64,000 nucleotides of DNA, taken from assembly GCA_963841425.1 (NCBI GenBank), contig CAWJCL010000004.1:1-64000 (forward strand), read 5' to 3'. The notes under the pieces are model-generated. The model was given only the letters and a program-made list of their open reading frames with translations. It did not search any database and was not told where the DNA came from. Both the position numbers and the translations under genes were made by a program. The stretch comes from DATEOR01 sp963841425 (GTDB taxonomy: Bacteria > Actinomycetota > Thermoleophilia > Gaiellales > Gaiellaceae). Shown piece after piece: positions 41,940-49,717 of the stretch (position 1 is its first letter; the number at the start of each line of letters is the position of its first letter).

Positions 41940-43393
41940 GCGCCACAGCGGTCGTCGCCGGCGTCGAGGTCTCGCCCGACCATTACATCGCCGGGAAGCG
42001 CGTGGCGGGCGGCGAGCGGTTCGAGGATCGCTCGCCGATCGACGAGCAGGTACTCGCCGAAGTCGCCCGCGGCGGCCAGGACGAGGTCGAGAAGGCGGTC
42101 GAGGCAGCCGCGTCTGCGTTCCCCGGCTGGGCCGCGCTCGGCGTGGCCGGGCGGTCGGAGTTGCTGCGCCGGCTCGCCGACCTGATCGATGCAAACGTCG
42201 AGCGGATCGCCTCTGTCGAGTGCCTCGACATGGCGATGCTGGAGCGCTCCCTGCGTGCGCGTGTGATCCCGCGCGGGGCGCGGAACTATCGCTCCTATGC
42301 CGAGCTTGCCGAGGACTACGACGAGCGCGCGTGGAGCTCGAACGGGACGCGCAACCGCGTCCTCCGCATGCCGGCGGGACCGGCAGCGGTCGTGACGCCG
42401 TGGAACGCGCCGTTCATGCTTTCAACGTGGAAGACCGCGCCCGCGCTCGCCGCGGGCTGCGCTGTCGTCCTCAAGCCGCCCGAGTGGGCACCCCTTTCGT
42501 GCTCCCTCCTCGCCGATCTGACCGACGAGGCCGGGTTTCCGCCCGGCGTCTTCAACGTCGTGCAGGGGATTGGCGAGGAGGCGGGTGCAGCCCTCGTCGG
42601 CCACCCGCGCGTGCGCCGGGTGAGCTTCACCGGTTCGTCCGAGACAGGCCGGCTCGTGGCCGGCGCCGCGGCCCGGAACCTCGTTCCCTTCACAGCTGAG
42701 CTGGGCGGCAAGGGGCCGCTCCTCGTCTTCGCCGATGCAGACCTGGACGCCGCCACGCAGAAGGCTGCGCTCCAGTACGACGACTCCGGCCAGAACTGCA
42801 TGGCCGGTACGCGGCTCCTGGTCGAGAGGAGCATCTCGGGCGAGTTCCTGGAGCGCTTCCACGCCTCGGTCGACGCGCACGTGCTCGGAGACCCTCGCGA
42901 GGAGTCGACCACGATCTCCCCGCTCATCCACCGCGACCACCTCGCCCGGGTCCAGGGCTTCGTCGATCGGGCCCGCGCAAACGGCGACCGCATCGTTCGG
43001 GGCGGCCGAAGCGCCGACCTCGGCGGGCTCTGGTACGAGCCAACCCTCGTGGAGCCGCGCTCGAACGACTCCGAGATCGTGCAGCGGGAGGTCTTCGGCC
43101 CTGTGCTCACCTTCCAGACCTTCAGCGGGGAGGAGGAGGCCGTCGCTCTCGCAAACTCGACGCAGTACGGACTCGCTGCGACCGTCTATACCTCGTCGAA
43201 CGAGCGCGCCGAGCGTGTGGGGCGCGCGCTGCGGGCCGGCACGGTGTGGGTGAACACGTTCCTCGTCCGCGACCTGACGGCGCCGTTCGGCGGCATCGGC
43301 ATCTCCGGGATCGGACGCGAGGGCGGGGACCATGCGCTCGATTTCTACTCCGACCTGAAGACGCTCCAGATCCTCGAGGAATCGACGACGTGA
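41936..43393 (+). CDS. aldehyde dehydrogenase, HpaE-like
   Basis: 485 residues from GTG 41936. ALDH motifs: RMPAGPAAVVTPWNAPFML, the cofactor site VSFTGSSETGRL, catalytic Glu in AELGGKGP and catalytic Cys in DDSGQNCMAGTR, then EVFGPVLTFQTF. The GQNC.AG active site is that of the 5-carboxymethyl-2-hydroxymuconate semialdehyde dehydrogenase (HpaE)/betaine aldehyde group. It oxidises the semialdehyde made by the ring-cleaving dioxygenase. The substrate is inferred from context. Confidence 0.9.
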   Translation: MSATAVVAGVEVSPDHYIAGKRVAGGERFEDRSPIDEQVLAEVARGGQDEVEKAVEAAASAFPGWAALGVAGRSELLRRLADLIDANVERIASVECLDMAMLERSLRARVIPRGARNYRSYAELAEDYDERAWSSNGTRNRVLRMPAGPAAVVTPWNAPFMLSTWKTAPALAAGCAVVLKPPEWAPLSCSLLADLTDEAGFPPGVFNVVQGIGEEAGAALVGHPRVRRVSFTGSSETGRLVAGAAARNLVPFTAELGGKGPLLVFADADLDAATQKAALQYDDSGQNCMAGTRLLVERSISGEFLERFHASVDAHVLGDPREESTTISPLIHRDHLARVQGFVDRARANGDRIVRGGRSADLGGLWYEPTLVEPRSNDSEIVQREVFGPVLTFQTFSGEEEAVALANSTQYGLAATVYTSSNERAERVGRALRAGTVWVNTFLVRDLTAPFGGIGISGIGREGGDHALDFYSDLKTLQILEESTT

Positions 43394-44649
43394 GCGTGGC
43401 CGAGGGCATGCGGCTCGAGGACGTCAGCCTCGAGAACGACGACTTCGCCGAGCGCGTCCCGCACGAGACGTTCGCGTTGTTGCGCCGCGAGGCTCCGGTC
43501 TGGTGGTACGACTGGCCGCACGGCCGCGGCTTCTGGTGCGTGACAAAGCACGCTGACGTCGTCGCCGTCTCGCGCGATACGAAGACATTCACCTCCGAGC
43601 AGGGTGCGAACCTCGAGGATCTGGACGAAGAGCAGCGGGTCGCGCGCCAGTCGATGCTCGAGACCGACCCGCCGCGGCACACGCGGCTGCGCGGGCTCGT
43701 GGGCCCCCCGTTCACGCCGCGCGCGGTGAAGGCCTACGAGCTCGCGCTCCGCGAGCTCACCGCCGCCGTCCTCGACCGCGCGCTTCCGCTCGGAGAGTTC
43801 GACTTCATCGAGGAGATCGCCAAGCAACTGCCGATCAGGGTGCTCGCCCGCCTGCTGGGCTCGCCGGACGCGGACACGGAGCCGCTCATCGCCTGGGGCG
43901 ACCGCATGATCGGGAACACCGATCCCGAGCTCGCCGACGTCCTCCACGACAGCCCCGAGAGCGAGCGCTACCGCATGCTCCCGTTTCGCAGCCCCGCCGC
44001 GCTCGAGCTGTTCGAATACGGGCACCGGCTCGCCGCCGAGCGCCGCCGCGAGCCGCAGGACGACCTCGTCTCGAAGCTCGTGCACGCGGAGATCGAGGGC
44101 GAGCGGCTCACGGAGCGCGAGTTCGACACGATGTTCCTCCTGCTCGTCGTGGCGGGGAACGAGACCACGAGGCAGGCGATCGCGCATGGAATGCTCGCGC
44201 TCGTCGAGCACCCGGACGAGTGGCGTCGCCTACGCGAGGATCCGGAGCTCCTGTGGACGGCCGGGGCGGACGAGATCCTGCGCTGGTCCTCGCCGGTGCT
44301 CCACTTCCGCCGTACCGCAACCCGCGACGTCGAGCTGGGCGGGCGGATGATCCGGGCGGGGGAGAAGGTCGTCGTCTGGTACGTCTCCGCGAACTTCGAT
44401 GAGGGCGTCTTCGAGGACCCGCTTCGCTTCGACGGGGGGAGGCGCCCGAACCCGCACGTCACCTTCGGAGGCGGGGGCCCGCACTACTGCCTCGGCGCCC
44501 ACCTCGCCAAGCTCGAAGTGCAGGTCATGTTCGAGATGCTCCTGCCGCGCCTGGCCGAGCTCGAGCTCACCGCTCCTCCCGAGCGGATGCGGACGAACTT
44601 CACGAACGCCCTCAAGCGTATGCCCGTGCGGGTGGCGGCGAATAATTAG
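43390..44649 (+). CDS. cytochrome P450
   Basis: 419 residues from GTG 43390. Haem motif FGGGGPHYCLGAHLAK with the Cys ligand near 359, I-helix LVVAGNETTRQAI, K-helix ExxR in DEILRWSSPV. A soluble bacterial class I P450, needing ferredoxin and reductase; no such pair is in this operon, but one is at 19.75 kb. It overlaps the aldehyde dehydrogenase stop and abuts the flavin reductase, so it is co-expressed with the aromatic pathway. It may hydroxylate or demethylate a precursor feeding HpaB. Confidence 0.92.
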   Translation: MSVAEGMRLEDVSLENDDFAERVPHETFALLRREAPVWWYDWPHGRGFWCVTKHADVVAVSRDTKTFTSEQGANLEDLDEEQRVARQSMLETDPPRHTRLRGLVGPPFTPRAVKAYELALRELTAAVLDRALPLGEFDFIEEIAKQLPIRVLARLLGSPDADTEPLIAWGDRMIGNTDPELADVLHDSPESERYRMLPFRSPAALELFEYGHRLAAERRREPQDDLVSKLVHAEIEGERLTEREFDTMFLLLVVAGNETTRQAIAHGMLALVEHPDEWRRLREDPELLWTAGADEILRWSSPVLHFRRTATRDVELGGRMIRAGEKVVVWYVSANFDEGVFEDPLRFDGGRRPNPHVTFGGGGPHYCLGAHLAKLEVQVMFEMLLPRLAELELTAPPERMRTNFTNALKRMPVRVAANN

Positions 44650-45195
44650 ATGAAGGGGCTCGGCAAGCCCTCGGAGGCGATGGTGACCGCCTTCCGCGGT
44701 TGCGTGGGGGAGTTCGCGACCGGCGTCGCCGTTGTCACGGCCGAGCACGAGGAGGTTCCGGCCGGCATGACGCTGAACTCGTTCACCTCCGTCTCGCTCG
44801 AGCCTCTCCTCGTCCTCGTCTCGCTCGGAAACGGCTCGCGCACGCTGCATGCGGCCCGGGCGAGCGGCCGCTTCGCCGTGAGCTTCCTCGCTCGCGGCCA
44901 GACCCAGATCGCCCTCGACTTCTCGCAACCGTGGGCACCCTTCCCGGTGGGGCACGTCGAGCGCGACCGCGAAGGGTTCCTCTCGGTTGAGGGTGCCGTC
45001 GCTGTGCTCCGCTGCCGGGTGGAGCGCATCGAGGAGGCGGGCGACCACGCGCTCGTGCTGGGGGAGGTCGCCTCGATCGCGCATGGAGGTGGTGACCCGC
45101 TCGTCTTCCACCGCGGCCGTTTCGGGGGGTTTCACGTCGACACCACGGTGCCCGCCGGCCACCCGATCGCCATCGACGAAGGGTCAGGCTGGTGA
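44650..45195 (+). CDS. flavin reductase (HpaC-like)
   Basis: 181 residues. Flavin-reductase-like split barrel: FATGVAVVTAEHEEVPAGMTLNSFTSVSLEPLLVLVSLG (the family's 'GV.VVT....P.G.T..SF.SVSL.PPL' signature), FAVSFLARGQ, and GGFH near the end with the NADH-site GG. It supplies reduced flavin to the HpaB-type oxygenase of this operon. Its ATG directly follows the P450 stop (TAGATG). One other possible client is a two-component monooxygenase elsewhere. Confidence 0.88.
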   Translation: MKGLGKPSEAMVTAFRGCVGEFATGVAVVTAEHEEVPAGMTLNSFTSVSLEPLLVLVSLGNGSRTLHAARASGRFAVSFLARGQTQIALDFSQPWAPFPVGHVERDREGFLSVEGAVAVLRCRVERIEEAGDHALVLGEVASIAHGGGDPLVFHRGRFGGFHVDTTVPAGHPIAIDEGSGW

Positions 45196-45407
45196 GCTTC
45201 GAGGCCGATATCCGCCCGCTCTTCCGGGACGACGACGCGGATGCGATGTCGTGGGCGTTCGATCTAGGCTCCTACGAGGACGTGCGGGCGAACGCGGAGG
45301 CGATCTACGAGCGGCTCGCGGACGGGTCGATGCCGTGCGACGAGCCTTGGCCCGAGGAGCGGGTGCAGGTCTTCCGCGACTGGGTCGACGCGGGCACCCC
45401 GGCCTAG
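45192..45407 (+). CDS. small acidic protein, last gene of the aromatic operon
   Basis: 71 residues. SFEADIRPLFRDDDADAMSW, then YEDVRANAEAIYERLADGSMPCD, then W-ERVQVFRDWVDAGTPA. This looks like the short 'I.PLFR..D..AM....DLWSYE.V...A..I...L..G.MPCDG.WP...V..F..W' domain found alone or at the end of metalloproteins in actinobacteria; the Cys in MPCDEPWP stands where such sequences have MPCD. Function unknown. GTGA overlap with the flavin reductase. Its TAG shares the palindrome CTAG with the stop of the opposing gene. Confidence 0.8.
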   Translation: MSFEADIRPLFRDDDADAMSWAFDLGSYEDVRANAEAIYERLADGSMPCDEPWPEERVQVFRDWVDAGTPA

Positions 45408-45949
45408 GGCCCCGTACCGGCGAACGCGTCGAGCGCGTCAAGGGTCGCGCGCGCCTGCTCCGAGACGAAGGGGATCCGCCGCACGAGCGGGGGGAAGAGG
45501 ACCCAGACGACCGAACCTCCGAGGTGGCGGATCACCGGGCGGCCGTCGGGCTCAATGCGGACGCGCTCGAAATGGACCCGAGAGAGCAGTTCGGCAAGTC
45601 GGGCGTCCGAGCCGAGGCGCTCCGCCAGCTCCCTCCCCGCCCCGTCTCCCCGTCGCGGCCGCAGCCGGAAGCCCTGCATCCGCACGACGCCCCTCGCACG
45701 CATCGATAGCCCGCGCGTCCGCGCGAGCACCGGCTCGTCGGTCGAGATCTCGAGCCCGTAGTTGCCGCCGAAGACCTTACCCTCGCGAGTCATCTCGAGC
45801 CGTATTGCGCGGGCCTCGGGTGACGGCCGCACCCTGGCTCGCAGCGGGCCGAGACGCTCGACCCGGGTCGGGTCGGCCGTGAACTCTCCGATGGCGTCGT
45901 CGAGAGACAGGACGGCGCGCCGGTACGCGGGCCCCTCGAACTCGAGCAC
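45404..45949 (-). CDS. uncharacterised protein downstream of the glutamine-synthetase-like gene
   Basis: 181 residues from GTG 45949, overlapping the previous stop by one base (TAGTG). No signal peptide or clear membrane helix, although VVWVLFPPLVRRIPF near 150-164 is hydrophobic. EFEGPAYRRAVLSLDDAIGE at the start, a charged middle and an Ala-rich last helix. I recognise no family. Its place as the last gene of the permease/GS-like operon suggests a role in the same process. Confidence 0.7.
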   Translation of the reverse strand: MLEFEGPAYRRAVLSLDDAIGEFTADPTRVERLGPLRARVRPSPEARAIRLEMTREGKVFGGNYGLEISTDEPVLARTRGLSMRARGVVRMQGFRLRPRRGDGAGRELAERLGSDARLAELLSRVHFERVRIEPDGRPVIRHLGGSVVWVLFPPLVRRIPFVSEQARATLDALDAFAGTGP

Positions 45950-47271
45950 TACAAGGCGTCGGCGTACTCGCGCAGCTCCCAGTCCGTCACGGCGAGCTGG
46001 AACCGTCGCCATTCGTTGCGCTTGATCGTCGTGAACGCCTGCATGAATTGCTCGCCGAGCGCCCGCCGCAGGAAAGAATCGGCCTCGAGCACGTCGAGCG
46101 CCTCGCCGAGCGAGAAGGGAACCGTCGCGCGTTCGACGGGCGGCTCGTAGATGCGGTCCGTCGGCGGCCCCGGGTCGAGCTCACGTTCGATCCCATCGAC
46201 GCCCGCGAAGATGTGCGCCGCGGAAGCGAGGTATGCGCTCGCGCTCCCGTCGGCGAGTCGCGACTCCAGCCGAGCGCCCCGCCCGCGCTCCGACGGGATG
46301 CGGACCAGGACGGAGCGGTTGTCCGTGCCCCAGTCGACGTAGTACGGCCCGAGCTCCTGCGCGACGAAGCGCTTGTATGCGTTCACCGTGGGCGCGCAGA
46401 CGGCCGTCATGGCGTTCGCGTGCTCCAGCAGGCCGCCCATGAACCAGCGCGCCTGCGCAGAGAGGCCATCCTCCCCCTCCGGGTCGTCGAAGACGTTCCG
46501 ATCTCCGTCCCAGGCCGAGATATGGAGGTGATAGCCCGACGTACCGCCGCTCTCTGTCGGCTTCCCGATGAAGGTGGCGACGAGATCGTTCATCGCCGCC
46601 GTCTCCTTGATGGCGAGTTTCAACAGATGGGCCTCGTCCGCGGCCGTGAGGGCATCCGCGTGGCGCGTATTGATCTCCCACTGCGAGGGGTCGTACTCGT
46701 GGTTCACGCAGAGGAACGGGAGCCCCAGCGCGCGGACGTTGTCCTCCATCGCTCGGATGACGCCGCCCGGGTCGGTGCGTACGTCCATGCGGTAGACAAG
46801 ACCCGGAATCGGCTGATACGGGAGGAGCCGGCCCTCGGGAGTACGGCGCAGGAGGAAGAACTCGAGCTCGTGCCCCACCGACACTCGGAGCCCCTTCTCC
46901 TCGGCCGCGGCGATCGCCCGCCGCAGGATGTTGCGAGGGTCCGCCTCGAGCGGCTCGCCGTCGAGTCGGCAGTCGGCCAGGCAGATGGCGGTCTCCCGCT
47001 CCCAGGGGACGATGCGGAGCGTCTCGAGATCGGCGACGACCTGCATGTCGCGGAAGTTGACCTCGTCCCGGATCCCGGTTCCGTCGGGCATGACGCCGGT
47101 GTGGTCGATGGCAAAGACGGAGACGCAGAAGTTGAGCCCTTCATCGCAGGCCTGCTCGAGCACCTCCAGCGGGATGACCTTCGCCCGCGTGGTGCCGATG
47201 AGGTCGGTGTAATGGACGCGGACGCGGTTGACGCCGGCCTCCGCGAGCTCGCGCAGCCTGTCGGCGACCAT
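45949..47271 (-). CDS. glutamine-synthetase-like ligase (gamma-glutamyl-amine synthetase type)
   Basis: 440 residues. Beta-grasp then GS catalytic domain with all ligand motifs: VGHELEFFLL, FLCVNHEYDPSQWEIN, TSGYHLHISAWD, TDNRSVLVRIPSERG and RLESRLADGSASAYL. The N-terminal RVRVHYTDLIGTTRAKVIPLE is of the type III/GlnT/PuuA-like group. It lacks the usual GlnA adenylylation loop (NLYDLP). Such paralogues glutamylate amines (polyamines, ethanolamine, isopropylamine, anilines) instead of ammonia. Encoded with an amino-acid/amine permease (TGATG overlap), opposite an amidase, so catabolic gamma-glutamylation of an imported amine is more likely than nitrogen assimilation. Confidence 0.85.
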   Translation of the reverse strand: MVADRLRELAEAGVNRVRVHYTDLIGTTRAKVIPLEVLEQACDEGLNFCVSVFAIDHTGVMPDGTGIRDEVNFRDMQVVADLETLRIVPWERETAICLADCRLDGEPLEADPRNILRRAIAAAEEKGLRVSVGHELEFFLLRRTPEGRLLPYQPIPGLVYRMDVRTDPGGVIRAMEDNVRALGLPFLCVNHEYDPSQWEINTRHADALTAADEAHLLKLAIKETAAMNDLVATFIGKPTESGGTSGYHLHISAWDGDRNVFDDPEGEDGLSAQARWFMGGLLEHANAMTAVCAPTVNAYKRFVAQELGPYYVDWGTDNRSVLVRIPSERGRGARLESRLADGSASAYLASAAHIFAGVDGIERELDPGPPTDRIYEPPVERATVPFSLGEALDVLEADSFLRRALGEQFMQAFTTIKRNEWRRFQLAVTDWELREYADAL

Positions 47272-48758
47272 CACTCCTGGTCGTGCTCGTGCGGATGCGG
47301 GTGTGGCACGCCCGGCTCGACCGGCAGGGGCAGCTCCTCCTCGATGAGCTCGGTTTCCCGATACACCTCGGCCAGAGCCACCGGCCGCATGATCGCGCCC
47401 AGGTCTCGGTAGGCGTAGAGGTTGTAGACGAGCGAGAACACCGCTGCGATCACGAGGAAGATGAACCAGCGCCAGTAGATGGAGCTCGCCTCGATGCCCG
47501 GAGGGGCGATCTTGTAGGCAGCCAGCCCGAGCAGGCCGATCCCGAGCAGCTGCGGAATCGGCATGGCCGGTGAGCGATAGGGGCGGGACGCGCGGGGCTC
47601 GCGCCTGCGCAGGATGACCACCGAAATGTGGATGAGCACGTATGCAGTAACCCACCCGAGCACCCCGGCGAGGATCAGCTGGATGAAGCCGGCGCCTTCG
47701 GCCTGCCCCGCCAGGTTCATCCCGATCGGGATCGCGGCGATCACGACGATGCCGACCCACGGGGCCCGGGTCGCCGGAATCAGCCAGGCAAACGGGGACG
47801 GAAGCTGCCGGGTGAGGGCCATGCCGTAGAGGATCCGCGGCACGCCGGCCACGACGGCGTTGAGCGTCCCGATGGAGGCGAGGATCATGATGATCCCGAG
47901 CCACCACTTCCCCGCGTCTCCGAAGATCGCCGTGCCGACGTCGACCGGAAGCGTCGGCGCGAGGGTGCCGAGCACGTCCGGCGGGACGTAGCGCGCCGCG
48001 CCGAGCCCGTAGAGCACGACGGGGATCGCGATGAGGCCCAGCCCGAGGAAGATCCCGAGCGGGATGTCGCGCGCCGGGCGCTTCAGCTCCTCGGCCAGCG
48101 GGCACGTGTATTCGACGCCGACGAAGGTGAAGATGGCGATTCCGAGCAGGGCCGAGAGGAGGCTCCAGGTGAGATCGACGTGGGGGAGCGCGCTCCCGAT
48201 CGGATCGGACGTGCCGGCGCCCGCGAGTCCGACGACCCCGACGACGAGGAGGGAGGCCGCGACCGTGAATGTGAGCAAGACCTCGAGCACGGCGAAGGGC
48301 CTGATGCCGAGCAGGTTGATGAGGGCGATGAAGACCATGTACACGACGGCCCAGAACTTGTAGTCGCCGGGCGCGCCGAGGATGTCCGCGGTCACGAGGC
48401 TCGACGCGAAGTTCTCGGCCGTGCCGGGGAAGAGCTGGACGGCGATGTAGCCGACACCGACGGTGATGGTGGCGAAGAAGGGCCCGAGGCCAGCCCGAAC
48501 GTACTCGTTCATCGATCCGGCTTTCGGGATCATCGTGGCGAGCTCGGAGAAGCTCATCGCCGCGAAGATCATCGCGACAAACCCGATAGCGAGTGCGATC
48601 AGCCAGACCCAGCTGGCGAAGAACCCTCCTGCCACCGTCGCGAGGACACTGGACGCGACGATGAGGCTGAACGTGGTCCCGATCGCGGTCGGCAAACCGA
48701 CAACCCTGTTTTCGAGACCCACCTCGGGTGCTGGGGCTGCAGGTGCTTGCGTCGCCAT
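47271..48758 (-). CDS. APC-family amino acid/amine permease
   Basis: 495 residues from ATG 48758, behind AAGGAGGGGAG (excellent site; the frame's 900-base extension was rejected). About 12 transmembrane helices; N-terminal GLPTAIGTTFSLIVASSVLA and the helix-1 break typical of the APC fold, AAMSFSELATMIPKAGSMNEYVRAGLG in helix 2/loop, AIFTFVGVEYTCPLAEELKRPARDIPLGI in helix 6, and a His/Pro-rich C-terminus (HPHPHEHDQE) that might bind metal. Imports an amino acid or amine, presumably the substrate of the ligase encoded next. First gene of the operon; its promoter region carries the TGTATTCAGAATGCA palindrome. Confidence 0.9.
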   Translation of the reverse strand: MATQAPAAPAPEVGLENRVVGLPTAIGTTFSLIVASSVLATVAGGFFASWVWLIALAIGFVAMIFAAMSFSELATMIPKAGSMNEYVRAGLGPFFATITVGVGYIAVQLFPGTAENFASSLVTADILGAPGDYKFWAVVYMVFIALINLLGIRPFAVLEVLLTFTVAASLLVVGVVGLAGAGTSDPIGSALPHVDLTWSLLSALLGIAIFTFVGVEYTCPLAEELKRPARDIPLGIFLGLGLIAIPVVLYGLGAARYVPPDVLGTLAPTLPVDVGTAIFGDAGKWWLGIIMILASIGTLNAVVAGVPRILYGMALTRQLPSPFAWLIPATRAPWVGIVVIAAIPIGMNLAGQAEGAGFIQLILAGVLGWVTAYVLIHISVVILRRREPRASRPYRSPAMPIPQLLGIGLLGLAAYKIAPPGIEASSIYWRWFIFLVIAAVFSLVYNLYAYRDLGAIMRPVALAEVYRETELIEEELPLPVEPGVPHPHPHEHDQE

Positions 48759-48845
48759 CTCCCCTCCTTGTCCGTCACCGTCGGGCGCAAGTTCCTTTGT
48801 CTTGCACCGCCCTGCGACTGCCGCAGTTTGCGTCGGAGGCAGTCT

Positions 48846-48860
48846 TGTATTCAGAATGCA
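48846..48860. promoter_or_regulatory. TGTATTC-A-GAATGCA palindrome, candidate operator
   Basis: A 7-1-7 inverted repeat with one mismatch in the 183-base divergent region between the permease operon (-) and the SDR operon (+). Its left half contains TGTATTCA, matching the TGTATNCA core at 35153 and 37891. It lies about 90 bases from both starts, suitable for a regulator acting on both. Confidence 0.5.
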
Positions 48861-48941
48861 GTTCGCCAGTATGAGTCCACGAACCGGGGGATTGCAAGCG
48901 AGGGGCGGTCCGGAATCGCGCCGGGCCCTGCGTCTCCACGC

Positions 48942-49703
48942 GTGACTGAGATCGCACCACGGCTCTCCGGCCAGACCGCGGTGGTCACTGGCGCGGCGCG
49001 CGGGCTCGGCTTCGCCACGGCACGCCGCCTGGCGGCGGAAGGTGCGCGTGTCGCACTGCTCGATCGCGACGCGGAGGCGCTCGGGGCGGCCCTGAGCGTG
49101 CTCAACGACGAGGGCCTGGACGCGCTCTCGCGCGCCGTCGACGTCGCGGAGGAGGAAGATGTGCGCGCGGCCGTCGACGCGGTGCTCTCGGTCGGGGGGC
49201 GCATCGACGTGCTCGTGAACAACGCCGGCATCTATCCGCATCTCCCCTTCGAGGAGCTCACGTTCTCGGACTGGCGGCGGGTGCTCGCTACCAACCTCGA
49301 CGGCGTCTACCTCTGCACGCACGCCGTCTATCCCGCCATGCGCGAGCGTGGCTACGGCCGCATCGTCAATGTCTCGTCCGCGACCTTCTTCATCGGCTAT
49401 CCGGGCCTCTCCGCGTACGTCGCAAGCAAGGGCGGGATCATCGGCTTCACCCGCGCCCTGGCGAGCGAGGCGGGCCCGCACGGGATCACGGTGAACGCCG
49501 TCACCCCGGGGCTCATCGCCACCGAGGGCGTGCTGGACGGGGAGGAGGCCGGCCTCTTCGACGAGATCGTCCCGCAGCAGGCGATCCCGCGCCGCGGGGA
49601 GCCGGACGACATCGCCGATTGCATCGCGTACCTCGCCGCCCCAGCCGCGGGCTTCATCACCGGGCAGACCATCAACGTCGACGGCGGGCACCGCTACCAC
49701 TGA
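48942..49703 (+). CDS. short-chain dehydrogenase/reductase
   Basis: 253 residues from GTG 48942. Classical SDR: AVVTGAARGLGFATARRLAAEG, DVLVNNAGIYPHLPF, Ser in NVSSATFFIG, Tyr-Lys in LSAYVASKGGIIGF, and the end GFITGQTINVDGGHRYH. Typical of 3-oxoacyl-ACP-reductase-like catabolic dehydrogenases. The substrate is not predictable. No good ribosome binding site is seen before GTG. Heads a four-gene operon with amidase, FAD oxidoreductase and P450. Confidence 0.88.
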   Translation: MTEIAPRLSGQTAVVTGAARGLGFATARRLAAEGARVALLDRDAEALGAALSVLNDEGLDALSRAVDVAEEEDVRAAVDAVLSVGGRIDVLVNNAGIYPHLPFEELTFSDWRRVLATNLDGVYLCTHAVYPAMRERGYGRIVNVSSATFFIGYPGLSAYVASKGGIIGFTRALASEAGPHGITVNAVTPGLIATEGVLDGEEAGLFDEIVPQQAIPRRGEPDDIADCIAYLAAPAAGFITGQTINVDGGHRYH

Positions 49704-49717
49704 GACCGAGGAGAGCC

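Noticed and set aside
45949..47271. Housekeeping glutamine synthetase (GlnA)
   Set aside because: The N-terminus and active-site context are of the gamma-glutamyl-amine ligase type, it lacks the adenylylation loop, and it is coupled to a permease in a catabolic locus.
46048..47412. 454-residue plus-strand frame antisense to the glutamine-synthetase-like gene
   Set aside because: Shadow of a real gene, with all catalytic motifs on the minus strand.
47271..49700. 809-residue minus-strand frame
   Set aside because: Only the part from ATG 48758 is the permease; the upstream third is antisense to the SDR gene and has no domain signal.
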